Of a stretch of DNA of 64,000 bases, positions 18,122 to 26,560 are shown in pieces (position 1 is the first letter of the stretch; every line of letters begins with the position of its first letter). Made by a program: the position numbers and the translations under genes. The notes under the pieces were generated by a model, which worked only from the letters and a program-made list of their open reading frames with translations, made no database searches and was not told where the DNA came from. Origin of the DNA: Homoserinibacter sp. YIM 151385 (lineage in GTDB: Bacteria > Actinomycetota > Actinomycetes > Actinomycetales > Microbacteriaceae); assembly GCF_027912415.1 (NCBI RefSeq), contig NZ_CP115175.1, forward strand, positions 1,922,001 to 1,986,000. Reading direction: 5' to 3'.

Positions 18122-19368
18122 GATCCGGCTCGCTCCCTGCTGCGCTTCCTGCGGTGATCCGCTCGACCGCGGAGGACGCGGTCGGCGAGCTCCCGGACGG
18201 CGCCGTGGCCGCCGGGAGACTGGAGGACGATGCGGGACGCGGCCCGCACCTCCGGATTGGCGTCCGCGACGCTCACCGGCCACCCGACGAGGTCGAGGCA
18301 GCCGAGGTCGTTGACGTCGTTGCCGAGGTAGGCGACCTTCGCGAGGTCGACCCCGTGCTCCTCGGCCCAGTACTGCAGGGCCGCGGCCTTGTCGTCGCTG
18401 CCGTGGATGACATCCACCTGCAGCTTGCGGGCCCGCGCGGCGACGACCGAGTGCACCTCGGTCGAGAGGATGAGCATGGGGACGCCCGCCTCGCGGAGCA
18501 GCCGCACCCCCATCCCGTCGGCGCGGTTCGCGATGACGTACTCGTGCCCGTCGTCGCTCACGATGACGCGGTCGTCGGTGTGGACGCCGTCGAAGTCGGT
18601 GACGACGGCCTCGGCGTCGATCGGCTGCTCGCGGCTCGAGAGGAGCTCCGCGCCGGAGGCGACGGCCGTGTCGGCGCGCGCCCCCGCCTCGCCGTCGATG
18701 ACGGGCGCGATCGCCTCCGCGAGGTCGAGGTCGTCGACGTCGTCGATCTCCACGGCGCCGCGCGGGTCGACGAGCGCGATGCCGACGCGGCCGAAGAAGC
18801 GGTGCCCGGCGGCGCGGAAGCCGGCGGCGTCCATCACGTAGAAGGCGCCCGTCTCGGCGTAGTGGGGCTCGCGGTCCTGGCGGCGGGGGCGGTGGGCGGC
18901 GTCGTGGTTGACGCCCGTCGCGCCCGCGCCGCCGTCGCGCCAGAGGAAGACGTGCGTCTCGACGGCGGAGAAGACGACATCCTCCTCGCCGTCGCGCACC
19001 CGGCGCACGGCGTCGTCGAGGGCGGCCGGGTCGATGAAGGGCGAGGTCGCCTGGAGGAACACGAGCTGCCCGGCGGGCGCGTCGCCGCGCTCCCGGAGGT
19101 GCTCGAGCGCATGGAGCAGGGCCGACTCGGAGCTCGCGCCGTCGTCGGCGAGCTCCTCCGGCCGGTCGACGACCTCGGCGCCGGCGGCGAGCGCGGCGGT
19201 CGCGATGTCGAGGTCGTCGGTCGAGACGATCACGCGGTCGACCGCGGAGGCGGCGAGCGCAGCCCGCACGGCACGCGCGATGAGGGGCACCCCGCCGACC
19301 GTGCGCAGGTTCTTGAACGGCACGCCCTTGGAGCCCCCGCGCGCGGGGATGACGGCGATCACGGACAC
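18118..19368 (-). CDS. neuA: CMP-nonulosonate synthetase fused to KdsC-like HAD phosphatase
   Basis: 416 aa with two enzymes. Residues 1-225: acylneuraminate cytidylyltransferase with IPARGGSKGVPFKN near the start, FLQATSPF, and YAETGAFYVMD. Residues about 245-410: a HAD phosphatase of the KDO-8-P type with VVTDFDGVHTDD and LGNDVNDLGCL. The second half probably dephosphorylates the NeuB product before activation. The GTG at 19368 is chosen because AAGGGAG lies five bases upstream. First gene of the operon; its stop overlaps the neuB ATG. Confidence 0.87.
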   Translation of the reverse strand: MSVIAVIPARGGSKGVPFKNLRTVGGVPLIARAVRAALAASAVDRVIVSTDDLDIATAALAAGAEVVDRPEELADDGASSESALLHALEHLRERGDAPAGQLVFLQATSPFIDPAALDDAVRRVRDGEEDVVFSAVETHVFLWRDGGAGATGVNHDAAHRPRRQDREPHYAETGAFYVMDAAGFRAAGHRFFGRVGIALVDPRGAVEIDDVDDLDLAEAIAPVIDGEAGARADTAVASGAELLSSREQPIDAEAVVTDFDGVHTDDRVIVSDDGHEYVIANRADGMGVRLLREAGVPMLILSTEVHSVVAARARKLQVDVIHGSDDKAAALQYWAEEHGVDLAKVAYLGNDVNDLGCLDLVGWPVSVADANPEVRAASRIVLQSPGGHGAVRELADRVLRGRADHRRKRSRERAGS

Positions 19369-19479
19369 GACGGCTCCCTTCCCCGCGGACTGATTCCCGT
19401 CACCGTACGGAGGGGGATCCAACGCGCGCGGGTGGGTCCGGTGAACGGCCGGTGGCGGTCGGGTGGCGACTCGGGGCCG

Positions 19480-19851
19480 CTAGAGCGGAAGCCAGGGCAG
19501 GGGATGCGGCCCCGTCAGCGCGAGGGAGACGAGCGCCCACGAGACGGCGAGCAGCGCCGACTGCAGGGCGAGCGCGACGAGCGCGAGCGGCCAGCCGCGT
19601 CGGCGGCGCCTCACGCGCACGAGCAGCGCGACGAGGAGGAGGCCGAGCACCGCGGTCGGCCCCCACACGCCCAGCTGATACGCGGCATCCCCCAGCGAGC
19701 GGTCGCATCCGCCCTCGGCGCACGCCTCGAAGGCGAAACTCGCCCAGAGGCTCATGACGCCCGCGACGACGCAGAACGCGGCGCCCGCGAGGACGAAGGC
19801 GAGGGTCGCGACGACGTCCCAGCGGCGGCGGGAGACGGCAGTGGGAGGCAC
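19480..19851 (-). CDS. Small integral membrane protein, unknown function
   Basis: 123 aa with about three membrane helices: VVATLAFVLAGAAFCVVAG, LGVWGPTAVLGLLLVALLV and LALVALALQSALLAVSWALV. A short extracytoplasmic loop holds two cysteines (FEACAEGGCDRS) that could form a disulfide, and a basic VRRRRRG loop lies inside. GTG at 19851 is the only plausible start. It precedes the neuA operon on the same strand by 111 bp. No family recognised. Confidence 0.7.
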   Translation of the reverse strand: MPPTAVSRRRWDVVATLAFVLAGAAFCVVAGVMSLWASFAFEACAEGGCDRSLGDAAYQLGVWGPTAVLGLLLVALLVRVRRRRRGWPLALVALALQSALLAVSWALVSLALTGPHPLPWLPL

Positions 19852-19947
19852 CCGCTCATCAGAACCCCTGCGGGGCCTGTTCGCCGCGCGCGACGCGCGA
19901 TCGTGACCGAGTCGGCAGGAAGCGGAGGCCCGGGGCAGACTGGGCCC

Positions 19948-20826
19948 ATGGAGTTCTGCGTCTTCACCGAGCCCCAGCAGGGCGCCGACTACGAGGAGCT
20001 GCTCGCCTTCGCGCGAGCCGCGGAGCGCCTCGGCTTCGACGGCTTCTTCCGCTCCGACCATGTGCTCGCGATGGGCGACGGCGACGGCCTGCCGGGTCCG
20101 ACGGACGCCTGGACGACGCTCGCGGGCCTCGCGCGCGAGACGAGCCGCATCCGCCTCGGCACGCTCGTCTCGCCGGTCACGTTCCGGCATCCGGGCCTGC
20201 TCGCGATCCAGGTCGCGCAGGTGGATCGGATGTCGGGCGGTCGAGTCGAGCTCGGGCTCGGCGCCGGGTGGTTCGAGCAGGAGCACGCCGCCTACGGGAT
20301 CCCGTACCCGCCCAGGCGCTTCGGGATCCTCGAGGAGCAGCTCGAGATCATCACCGGGCTGTGGTCGACCCCGGAGGGCGGGCGCTACGACTTCTCAGGG
20401 CGCCACTACGACGTCATCGACTCCCCCGCGCTGCCGAAGCCGCTCCAGTCGCCGGTGCCGGTCATCGTGGGCGGCGCCGGCGTGACGCGGACGCCGGCGA
20501 TCGCGGCCCGCTTCGCGACGGAGTTCAACATCGGCTTCGTGGGGCGGGATGCGATCGCCGAGAAGTTCGCGGGCGCGCGGGCCGCCGCGGAGGCGATCGA
20601 TCGGGACCCGGCGACGCTGCGGCTGTCGGCGGCGCTGCCGACCCGCGTGGGCGCACCGGTCGAGCGCGAGGACGTGCGCCTCTTCGGCTCGCCGCAGCAG
20701 GTGATCGACCGCATCGGCGGCATCCGCGAGCTCGGCGCCGACCGCCTCTACCTGCAGATCATGGACACGCGGGATCTCGAGCACCTCGAGCTCATCGCGA
20801 CGGAGGTGCTGCCGGCCCTGCGGTGA
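19948..20826 (+). CDS. LLM-class F420-dependent oxidoreductase
   Basis: 292-aa luciferase-like (bacterial luciferase/F420) TIM barrel. It has FDGFFRSDHVLAMGDG, RIRLGTLVSPVTFRHPG, the family signature RVELGLGAGWFEQEH, and PVIVGGAG. F420-linked enzymes of this class reduce or oxidise varied small molecules; the substrate cannot be predicted. The ATG at 19948 follows CAGACT by six bases, a leaderless-type start. It is a monocistronic gene that converges on the SGNH hydrolase 14 bp away. Confidence 0.88.
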   Translation: MEFCVFTEPQQGADYEELLAFARAAERLGFDGFFRSDHVLAMGDGDGLPGPTDAWTTLAGLARETSRIRLGTLVSPVTFRHPGLLAIQVAQVDRMSGGRVELGLGAGWFEQEHAAYGIPYPPRRFGILEEQLEIITGLWSTPEGGRYDFSGRHYDVIDSPALPKPLQSPVPVIVGGAGVTRTPAIAARFATEFNIGFVGRDAIAEKFAGARAAAEAIDRDPATLRLSAALPTRVGAPVEREDVRLFGSPQQVIDRIGGIRELGADRLYLQIMDTRDLEHLELIATEVLPALR

Positions 20827-20839
20827 GCGGGCAGGCGCA

Positions 20840-21466
20840 CTACGACGAGCCGGATGCCGCCCCGTCTCGCGCCTCGGCGTCGTAGGCCGCGAGCCACGCC
20901 TCCGCGATGAGGCGCGAGCCGAGCGGCGTCGGGTGCACGCCGTCGCCGGCGAGCGCCTCCGCACCGGCGCGGGCCGTCTCCGCCGAGAGCACCGACTGCA
21001 GCGGCACGAGCTCCGCGCCGAAGTCGACCGCCAGCGCCCGCACGACCGCGCGCTTCGCGTCGAGGTCCTCGTGCCAGCGCTCCTGCTCCGCCGTCACCGG
21101 GAGCACGAAGGGCTCCACGAGGATGAGCGCCGGATCGCCCTGCAGCTGCTCGAGGATGCCGCGGTAGTCGGCCTCGAAGTCGCCCGCGCTCGTCGGGTCG
21201 TCCGAGTCGTAACGCCGCCAGGTGTCGTTGATGCCGACGTAGACGGTCAGCAGCTCGGGCTCGTGATCGATGACGTCCGGCACCCAGCGACGGCGGAGGT
21301 CGACGACCCGGTCGCCGCTGATCCCGCGGTTCACGACCGGCCGGTCGTCGCCCCGCTCGCGGAGCGCCGCCGCCGCGATCCGGACCCAGCCGGCGCCGAG
21401 CCCCTCGGGATCGCCGCGTCGCCCCGCGTCCGTGATGCTGTCGCCGATGAAGAGGATGGGCCGCAT
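20840..21466 (-). CDS. SGNH/GDSL hydrolase family protein
   Basis: 208-aa single-domain esterase or lipase. Block I is GDSITDAG with Ser10, block II is NRGISGDRV, block III is GINDTWRR, and block V is DGVHP, so the whole Ser-Gly-Asn-His set with the Asp/His pair is present. No signal peptide, so likely cytoplasmic; possible roles include deacetylation of sugars or lipid esters. TAGGCT lies eight bases before the ATG. It is divergent from the histidine kinase operon. Confidence 0.9.
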   Translation of the reverse strand: MRPILFIGDSITDAGRRGDPEGLGAGWVRIAAAALRERGDDRPVVNRGISGDRVVDLRRRWVPDVIDHEPELLTVYVGINDTWRRYDSDDPTSAGDFEADYRGILEQLQGDPALILVEPFVLPVTAEQERWHEDLDAKRAVVRALAVDFGAELVPLQSVLSAETARAGAEALAGDGVHPTPLGSRLIAEAWLAAYDAEARDGAASGSS

Positions 21467-21572
21467 GGGGCGGGAGCCTACCCCCGCCGCCCGAGCCGGT
21501 CCCGGGCGGGGATTCGCGCCGCGACCGGCGATGGGATATGACTGATCGTGGATCAGCCAGGGGGACCTTGAT

Positions 21573-22769
21573 ATGACGACAGGCGCTCCCGCACGGGACG
21601 CCGGCTTCGAGGCGTTCCGGCGCGCGCTGCTCGGCGGCTACTTCTGGTTCTCGACGATCCTGCTCGGCGCGGTCGCGGTCCTCGACGCGGGCCTCCTCCT
21701 CTCGGTCCCCGACCGCACGCACTGGCTCGGCATCCCGCTCCTCGGCATCATCTGGATCGCGGCCGCCGTCTTCTCGCAGACCCCCTTCGCCTCGCTCTGG
21801 CGCGTGCTCCTGCTCACGCCGCTCACGGTCGCCGCGATCATCGGGTACGCCGCCTCGCTGATCGGCGCGCTGCCCGAGCTGCCGGGCGGCTCCGGCTCGG
21901 TCGTGTTCAGCTTCATCAAGATCTCGGTCGCCGTCATCGGCTCGATGGCGGAGCGCTGGACGAGCGGGCCGCTCGGCACGATCGTCGCCGTGCTCCTCGC
22001 CGAGGGCGCCGTGGATGCCGGCGTGCTCCTCGCGGGCGGCGCCGTGCAGTTCGATGTGCCGACCCTCCTCACCGTGCTCGGGATCGCCCTCGCGCAGCTC
22101 CTCGTCGGCGCCTCGCGGCTCCGCGGACGGCGCTCGGCGGAGGCGCTCGACCTCGCCGAGCAGGCGGAGGCGGAGGCCCGCGCGCGGCACCTCCTCGAGG
22201 CCGAGTCGCGCGCGCTCGTCCACGACACGATCCTCAACGAGCTCGCGGTCCTCGCGACGACGACGCCCGGCCGCATCCCCGAGCGCGGGCTCGACCAGCT
22301 CGCCCGCTCGCTCCGCCTCGCCGAGGGGCCCGCGCCGCAGAGCGCACCGCGGGCCGGCTCGGAGCCGGAGCCGACGAGCGAGCTCCACGGACTCGTCGAG
22401 CGCTTCCGCGCCGACGGGCTCCGGGTGGAGGTCACGGGCGATCCGGCCGTCCTCGACGAGCTCGACGCGGAGCCGGCCGCGGCGATCGCGCTCGCCGTCG
22501 AGCAGTGCCTCGTCAACGTGCTCCGCCACGCCGGGACCGACCGCGCCGAGCTCGTCGTCACGCCCGAGGACGAGTCGATCTCGATCATGGTCATCGACGA
22601 CGGCGTCGGCTTCGACCCGGAGGGCGTGGATGCCGGCCGGCTCGGGATCAGCGGATCCGTGCGCGGGCGGGTCGAGGCCCTCGGCGGCACGGTCCGCGTC
22701 TGGAGCCGGCCCGGAGCCGGCGCCTCGATCCTCCTCGACGTCCCGCGACCGGGCGGGGAGGCGTCGTGA
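21573..22769 (+). CDS. Sensor histidine kinase, membrane bound
   Basis: 398 aa. About six membrane helices cover residues 22-180, then a coiled linker. The likely phospho-acceptor is H217 in LVHDTILNEL, and the HATPase domain has VEQCLVNVLRHAG (N box), IDDGVGFDPEG (G1) and GSVRGRVEALGG. It belongs to the LuxR-partnered (HisKA_3-like) kinases of actinobacteria. AGGGGGA lies seven bases upstream of the ATG. The palindrome TGATCGTGGATCA (21543-21555) lies in the leader. No response regulator is adjacent; the following gene overlaps its stop. Confidence 0.87.
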   Translation: MTTGAPARDAGFEAFRRALLGGYFWFSTILLGAVAVLDAGLLLSVPDRTHWLGIPLLGIIWIAAAVFSQTPFASLWRVLLLTPLTVAAIIGYAASLIGALPELPGGSGSVVFSFIKISVAVIGSMAERWTSGPLGTIVAVLLAEGAVDAGVLLAGGAVQFDVPTLLTVLGIALAQLLVGASRLRGRRSAEALDLAEQAEAEARARHLLEAESRALVHDTILNELAVLATTTPGRIPERGLDQLARSLRLAEGPAPQSAPRAGSEPEPTSELHGLVERFRADGLRVEVTGDPAVLDELDAEPAAAIALAVEQCLVNVLRHAGTDRAELVVTPEDESISIMVIDDGVGFDPEGVDAGRLGISGSVRGRVEALGGTVRVWSRPGAGASILLDVPRPGGEAS

Positions 22770-23881
22770 GCGGCTGGCAGAGCCCCCAGCTCTTCGACCC
22801 GCTCGGCGGGGTCGCGGCGCGCACGACCGCGTGGACGGCGGCGGTCTGCGCCTTCGTCATCGGCGCGGGCATGGCGCTCGCGACGGCGCAGGAGATCTGG
22901 GCGCCGGCCTTCGAGGTGGCGGCCTTCCTGGCGCTCGGGCTCGCCGGCATCCTCTTCGTCCGGGGCGCGAGCCCCTTCCGGTTCCCCTTCGGGCGGCTCC
23001 GGCACGCGGCGGTCATCGGGCTGCTGCTCGCCGCGTCCGTCCTGGACTCGGTGGCGCGGTGGGGTGCGAACGCCCTCGTCCGCGACGACTGGCCGCCCGT
23101 CGCGATGGCGATGATCGTGCTCTTCACGGCCGTGTACCGCCCGGCATGGGAGGTCCTCTCGGCTGCGGCGATCTCGGTCGCGGCGACCGCGGCGATCGCG
23201 CTCGCCGAGCTCGCCGCGGGATCCTTCGACGGCCCCGGTGCGCCGCCGGTCGTGCTCGTCGCGGTCGCGGTCGCGCCCGTCGCCGCGACCGGCGCCGCCG
23301 CGACCGCGGTCGCCTTCGGGATCGTGCGGCAGTTCAGCGCCCTCCGGAGCCGGGGCGACGCGAGCCGGACGGCCGTCGCCGGCCTCCGCAGCCGGATCGC
23401 GCCCGAGGTGGATGCGGCCCGCAGCGCGCTCCTCGACGCCGAGGTGGCGCCCTTCCTGCACCGCGTCGCGGCGGCGGGGCAGCTCACGGCGGAGGACAGC
23501 GACCACGCGCGCCGGCTCGCGAGCGCGCTCCGCGACACCATGTCGGCCGACAGCGGGCGCAACTGGCTGGAGGGCCTCGTCGGGCGGATCGACGACCCGG
23601 AGCGGCTCGCGGAGCTCATGTCGAGCCAGCAGCGGCTCGCGCTCCGCGCCTTCCTCGGCGAGCTGCGCTCGACCGGCGTCGTCGCGCCGTCCGCGATCCA
23701 GGCGCGGCTCCGCGCCCAGGACGACGCCGTGCTCGCGACCTTCACGGTGCCGACGCTCGCGGTGCCGCGCGGCCGGAGCCTCTCCTGGTTCGCGGCCCTG
23801 CTGCGGCGCTTCTTCCCGGGCGCGGAGCTCGAGCAGACGCCGCGCGAGCTGATCCTCGAGGTCGTGTACCGCGCGGAATGA
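22766..23881 (+). CDS. Membrane protein resembling a degenerate histidine kinase
   Basis: 371 aa. The GTG start overlaps the kinase TGA in GTGA. The N-terminal half has about six membrane helices like its neighbour. The cytoplasmic half has a helical region with no phospho-acceptor motif (SALLDAEVAPFLHRVAAAG) and a C-terminal region without N or G boxes (ends ELEQTPRELILEVVYRAE). I infer a pseudo-kinase partner or regulatory subunit of the upstream kinase. No annotated family is recognised with certainty. It converges on the acyl-CoA dehydrogenase gene. Confidence 0.7.
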   Translation: MSGWQSPQLFDPLGGVAARTTAWTAAVCAFVIGAGMALATAQEIWAPAFEVAAFLALGLAGILFVRGASPFRFPFGRLRHAAVIGLLLAASVLDSVARWGANALVRDDWPPVAMAMIVLFTAVYRPAWEVLSAAAISVAATAAIALAELAAGSFDGPGAPPVVLVAVAVAPVAATGAAATAVAFGIVRQFSALRSRGDASRTAVAGLRSRIAPEVDAARSALLDAEVAPFLHRVAAAGQLTAEDSDHARRLASALRDTMSADSGRNWLEGLVGRIDDPERLAELMSSQQRLALRAFLGELRSTGVVAPSAIQARLRAQDDAVLATFTVPTLAVPRGRSLSWFAALLRRFFPGAELEQTPRELILEVVYRAE

Positions 23882-23911
23882 CGCGCCGCGCCTCGGCGTT
23901 CGTGCCGCCGC

Positions 23912-25027
23912 TCAGTCCTCGAGCGGCCCGAGCAGGTTCGCGGCGACCGTCGCGTGCACCGACTCGGTGTCGGAGGGGTGGTAGATCCCGGCGAGCACGT
24001 CGCGCTGCAGCCGCGCGAGCTCGCTCGAGCTGCGGTAGCCTCCGCCGCCCGCGACCCGCATCGCGTGGTCGACGACGACGCGCGCCGTCTCGGTCGCCCG
24101 GTGCTTCGCGCCGGTGAGCCGCCGGAACCAGGCCGACCCGTGATCCGCGACGCCGTCGACATCGGCCGCGAGCCCCTCGAGCTCGGGGGCGAGCGCGTCG
24201 AGGGCGAGCGCCGCGTCCGCGAGCCGCCAGCGGATGTCGGGGTCCTGCGCGTACGAGCGCCCGCTCTTCAGGCTGGTGCGCCGCTCGGCGGCCTCGACGC
24301 CGAGCTCGAGCGCGCGATCGGCGAGGCCGGCGTAGACCGAGCCGATGAGCAGCAGGAAGCTCGAGAAGATCCCGAAGACGAAGGGGTCGGCGTTCGGCCC
24401 GACCGGGAGGATGCGGCTGACGCGCTCGGGCGGGACGACCGCCCCCTCGAGGCGGGTCGTCCGGCTCTGCGTGGCCCGCATCCCGAGCGTGTCCCAGTCG
24501 TCGAGCTCGCGCCAGCCGGGGGTGTCGCGCGTGAGGAAGCCGTGGACGAGCCGAGGGCCGTCGGGGTGGTCGGCCTGCTTGCCGAAGACGCCGAGGCGCG
24601 TCCACGCGGGGCTGAGGCTCGTGAAGATCTTGGTGCCCGCGAAGGCGTAACCCCCGTCGGGGGTCTCGGTGGCGGTCGTGAGCGAGTCCCACAGCACGAG
24701 GTCGTTGCCGGGCTCGCTGTTGCCGAAGGCGAAGAGCTCGCCCGCGGCGGCATCGCGCAGCACCCACTCGAGGCTCGCGTCGCCGCGCTCGCGGAGCACG
24801 CGGGCGACGCCCACCCACACGAGGTGCATGTTGATGCCGAGCGCCGTCGCCGGCGCGGCGGCCGCGAGCCGACGCTGATCGCGCGCGGTGTCGAGGAGGC
24901 TGCGCGGCGCGAGGTAGCCGGCCTCGCGGAGCTCGACGAGGTCCTCGTCGAAGAAGCGGTTCTCGCGGTCGTAGACGGCGGCCCGCTCGCGGATGCGGGC
25001 CAGCAGCTCCTCGCTCAGCACGGTCAC
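23912..25027 (-). CDS. Acyl-CoA dehydrogenase family flavoprotein
   Basis: 371 aa, usual size. N-terminal helical domain, then the beta domain with GGYAFAGTKIFTSLSP and WDTLGMRATQSRTTRLEGA, where family members bind FAD and acyl-CoA, and the C-terminal helical domain ending VAGGGGYRSSSELARLQRD and an ESVHATVA segment. It may be a true acyl-CoA dehydrogenase or a flavin monooxygenase relative; the catalytic Glu is not certain. The GTG at 25027 follows TAGGGT-N6. It is transcribed alone. Confidence 0.83.
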   Translation of the reverse strand: MTVLSEELLARIRERAAVYDRENRFFDEDLVELREAGYLAPRSLLDTARDQRRLAAAAPATALGINMHLVWVGVARVLRERGDASLEWVLRDAAAGELFAFGNSEPGNDLVLWDSLTTATETPDGGYAFAGTKIFTSLSPAWTRLGVFGKQADHPDGPRLVHGFLTRDTPGWRELDDWDTLGMRATQSRTTRLEGAVVPPERVSRILPVGPNADPFVFGIFSSFLLLIGSVYAGLADRALELGVEAAERRTSLKSGRSYAQDPDIRWRLADAALALDALAPELEGLAADVDGVADHGSAWFRRLTGAKHRATETARVVVDHAMRVAGGGGYRSSSELARLQRDVLAGIYHPSDTESVHATVAANLLGPLED

Positions 25028-25033
25028 GGCTCG

Positions 25034-25039
25034 ACCCTA
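25034..25039 (-). promoter_or_regulatory. -10 element TAGGGT of the acyl-CoA dehydrogenase gene
   Basis: On the minus strand TAGGGT, six bases, then GTG at 25027. This decides the GTG-ACC-GTG choice in favour of the first GTG. Confidence 0.6.
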
Positions 25040-25164
25040 CGCCGCGGGTCGCGGGCGCGGCACGGTGCCGAGCGTGACACGGCCCACGGAGTTCATCCTC
25101 GAGGACCAGGCGGGACCGACCCGGGGCTGATGATCGCCCGGCAGCGGCCTTGAACACTGGGACC

Positions 25165-26547
25165 ATGAGTGCTTCACGATCCCCTCGACGCCCCACCTCC
25201 GCAGCCCTCGCCCTGGCGCTCGGCGTCGGGCTGGTCGGCTGCTCGGCTCCGCAGCAGGCGAGTTCGACCCAGGGCAGCCCGACCGTCCGCGAGCATGCGG
25301 GAGACTGCTTCACGACGGGCGTCGAGCTCACCGTCGAAGAGCAGCGGCTCGCCGCAGCCCTGCCCGGTGAGGACGTCCCCGCCGGGGAGCAGCTGATGCA
25401 GGGAAGCGGCTTCGACGCGAAGGTCGCCGACTTCGAGCGTGCGCTCTGTGCGATGGAGCCGGGGCCGGAGGCCGACGATGCGGTGCGGGCGGCGGGAGCG
25501 GAGCTGTGGCGCACCGCAGTCGAGCGAGCGCAGGGGGAGCCCGAGGACGGGGCGGCGGACGCGTACGACGACCGGCCGCTGTACTGGGCGCGCACCGCGA
25601 TCACGAAGGCGCTTCGAGCGTGGAGCCCGAAGACCGAGCTCGATCCGCTGCAGCGCCAGGCGCTCATCCACCGCTTCTCCTCCGCCTCGCGCGGGATCGA
25701 CGAGGTCGACTTCGAGGACACCGGCGACGACGCCACCCGGGTGCTCGTCAGCGGCTTCGACCCGTTCGGCCTCGACGACAGCCTGCGCACCTCCAATCCG
25801 TCCGGAGCCGCGGCGCTGCAGCTCGACGGTCGCGTGATCGACACCGACCGCGGGCAGGTGCGGGTGCAGGCGGTGATGCTGCCCGTGAACTGGTCCGATT
25901 TCGATCAGGGGATCGTCGAGGACGCCTTCGGCCCGTGGCTCGTGCCCGACGACCACCCGGAGCACGCGGGCGACGCCGATCTCGTGATGACGCTCAGCCA
26001 GACCGACCGAGGCAGGATGGACATCGAGCAGTGGGCGGGCGGATTCCGCGGCGGCGACCCGGACAACAGCAGAGCGCTCAACTGGGGGCCGGTGTCGGCG
26101 TCGCCGCGGTGGCCGCAGCCGCAGCCCTCGCCGCAGTTCATCGAGACCACCCTGCCCGCTCAGCAGATGATCGACGCCGAGACCGGGCCCCTGCCGGTCA
26201 CGCTCAACCCGGGTGTCTTCGAATGGCCCGCCGGCACCTACCCCGACTCCGCGGCGCTGACCTTCGGCCTCGAGCCGAGCCCGAACGCCCGGGCCGCTGC
26301 CGGCTCAGGTGGAAACTACCTCTCCAACGAGAGCATGTACCGGGTCAACCGCCTCCGCCTCGGTGCGGGGAAGGAGCAGCTGCCGGGGGGCCACCTCCAC
26401 ATCTCTGCGCTGGAATACCCCGAGGATCCGGCGGAGCTCACGAGCGCCGCGTTCGAGTCCGACCGAGCCGCCATCGTCGATCAGACGGTCGCGTTGATCG
26501 GCGCCGCGGCGCAGGCGACGCGAGAGAGCCCGCGGCTCGTCGAGTAG
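25165..26547 (+). CDS. Lipoprotein with pyroglutamyl-peptidase-like domain (Cys to Ser)
   Basis: 460 aa. Lipobox LVGC with C26, so membrane-anchored outside the cell. An unknown helical region (45-180) is followed by a peptidase C15-like domain: SGFDPFG at 196-202, NPSGAAA, a Glu (E288) where the catalytic Glu is expected, NYLSNESMY with S387 in place of the usual nucleophilic Cys, and GGHLHIS with H412 at the His position. It may use Ser, bind without cleaving, or have a new activity. ATG at 25165 follows AACACT-N6; an upstream TTG is possible. Confidence 0.75.
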   Translation: MSASRSPRRPTSAALALALGVGLVGCSAPQQASSTQGSPTVREHAGDCFTTGVELTVEEQRLAAALPGEDVPAGEQLMQGSGFDAKVADFERALCAMEPGPEADDAVRAAGAELWRTAVERAQGEPEDGAADAYDDRPLYWARTAITKALRAWSPKTELDPLQRQALIHRFSSASRGIDEVDFEDTGDDATRVLVSGFDPFGLDDSLRTSNPSGAAALQLDGRVIDTDRGQVRVQAVMLPVNWSDFDQGIVEDAFGPWLVPDDHPEHAGDADLVMTLSQTDRGRMDIEQWAGGFRGGDPDNSRALNWGPVSASPRWPQPQPSPQFIETTLPAQQMIDAETGPLPVTLNPGVFEWPAGTYPDSAALTFGLEPSPNARAAAGSGGNYLSNESMYRVNRLRLGAGKEQLPGGHLHISALEYPEDPAELTSAAFESDRAAIVDQTVALIGAAAQATRESPRLVE

Positions 26548-26560
26548 TCCAGCGGCCCGG

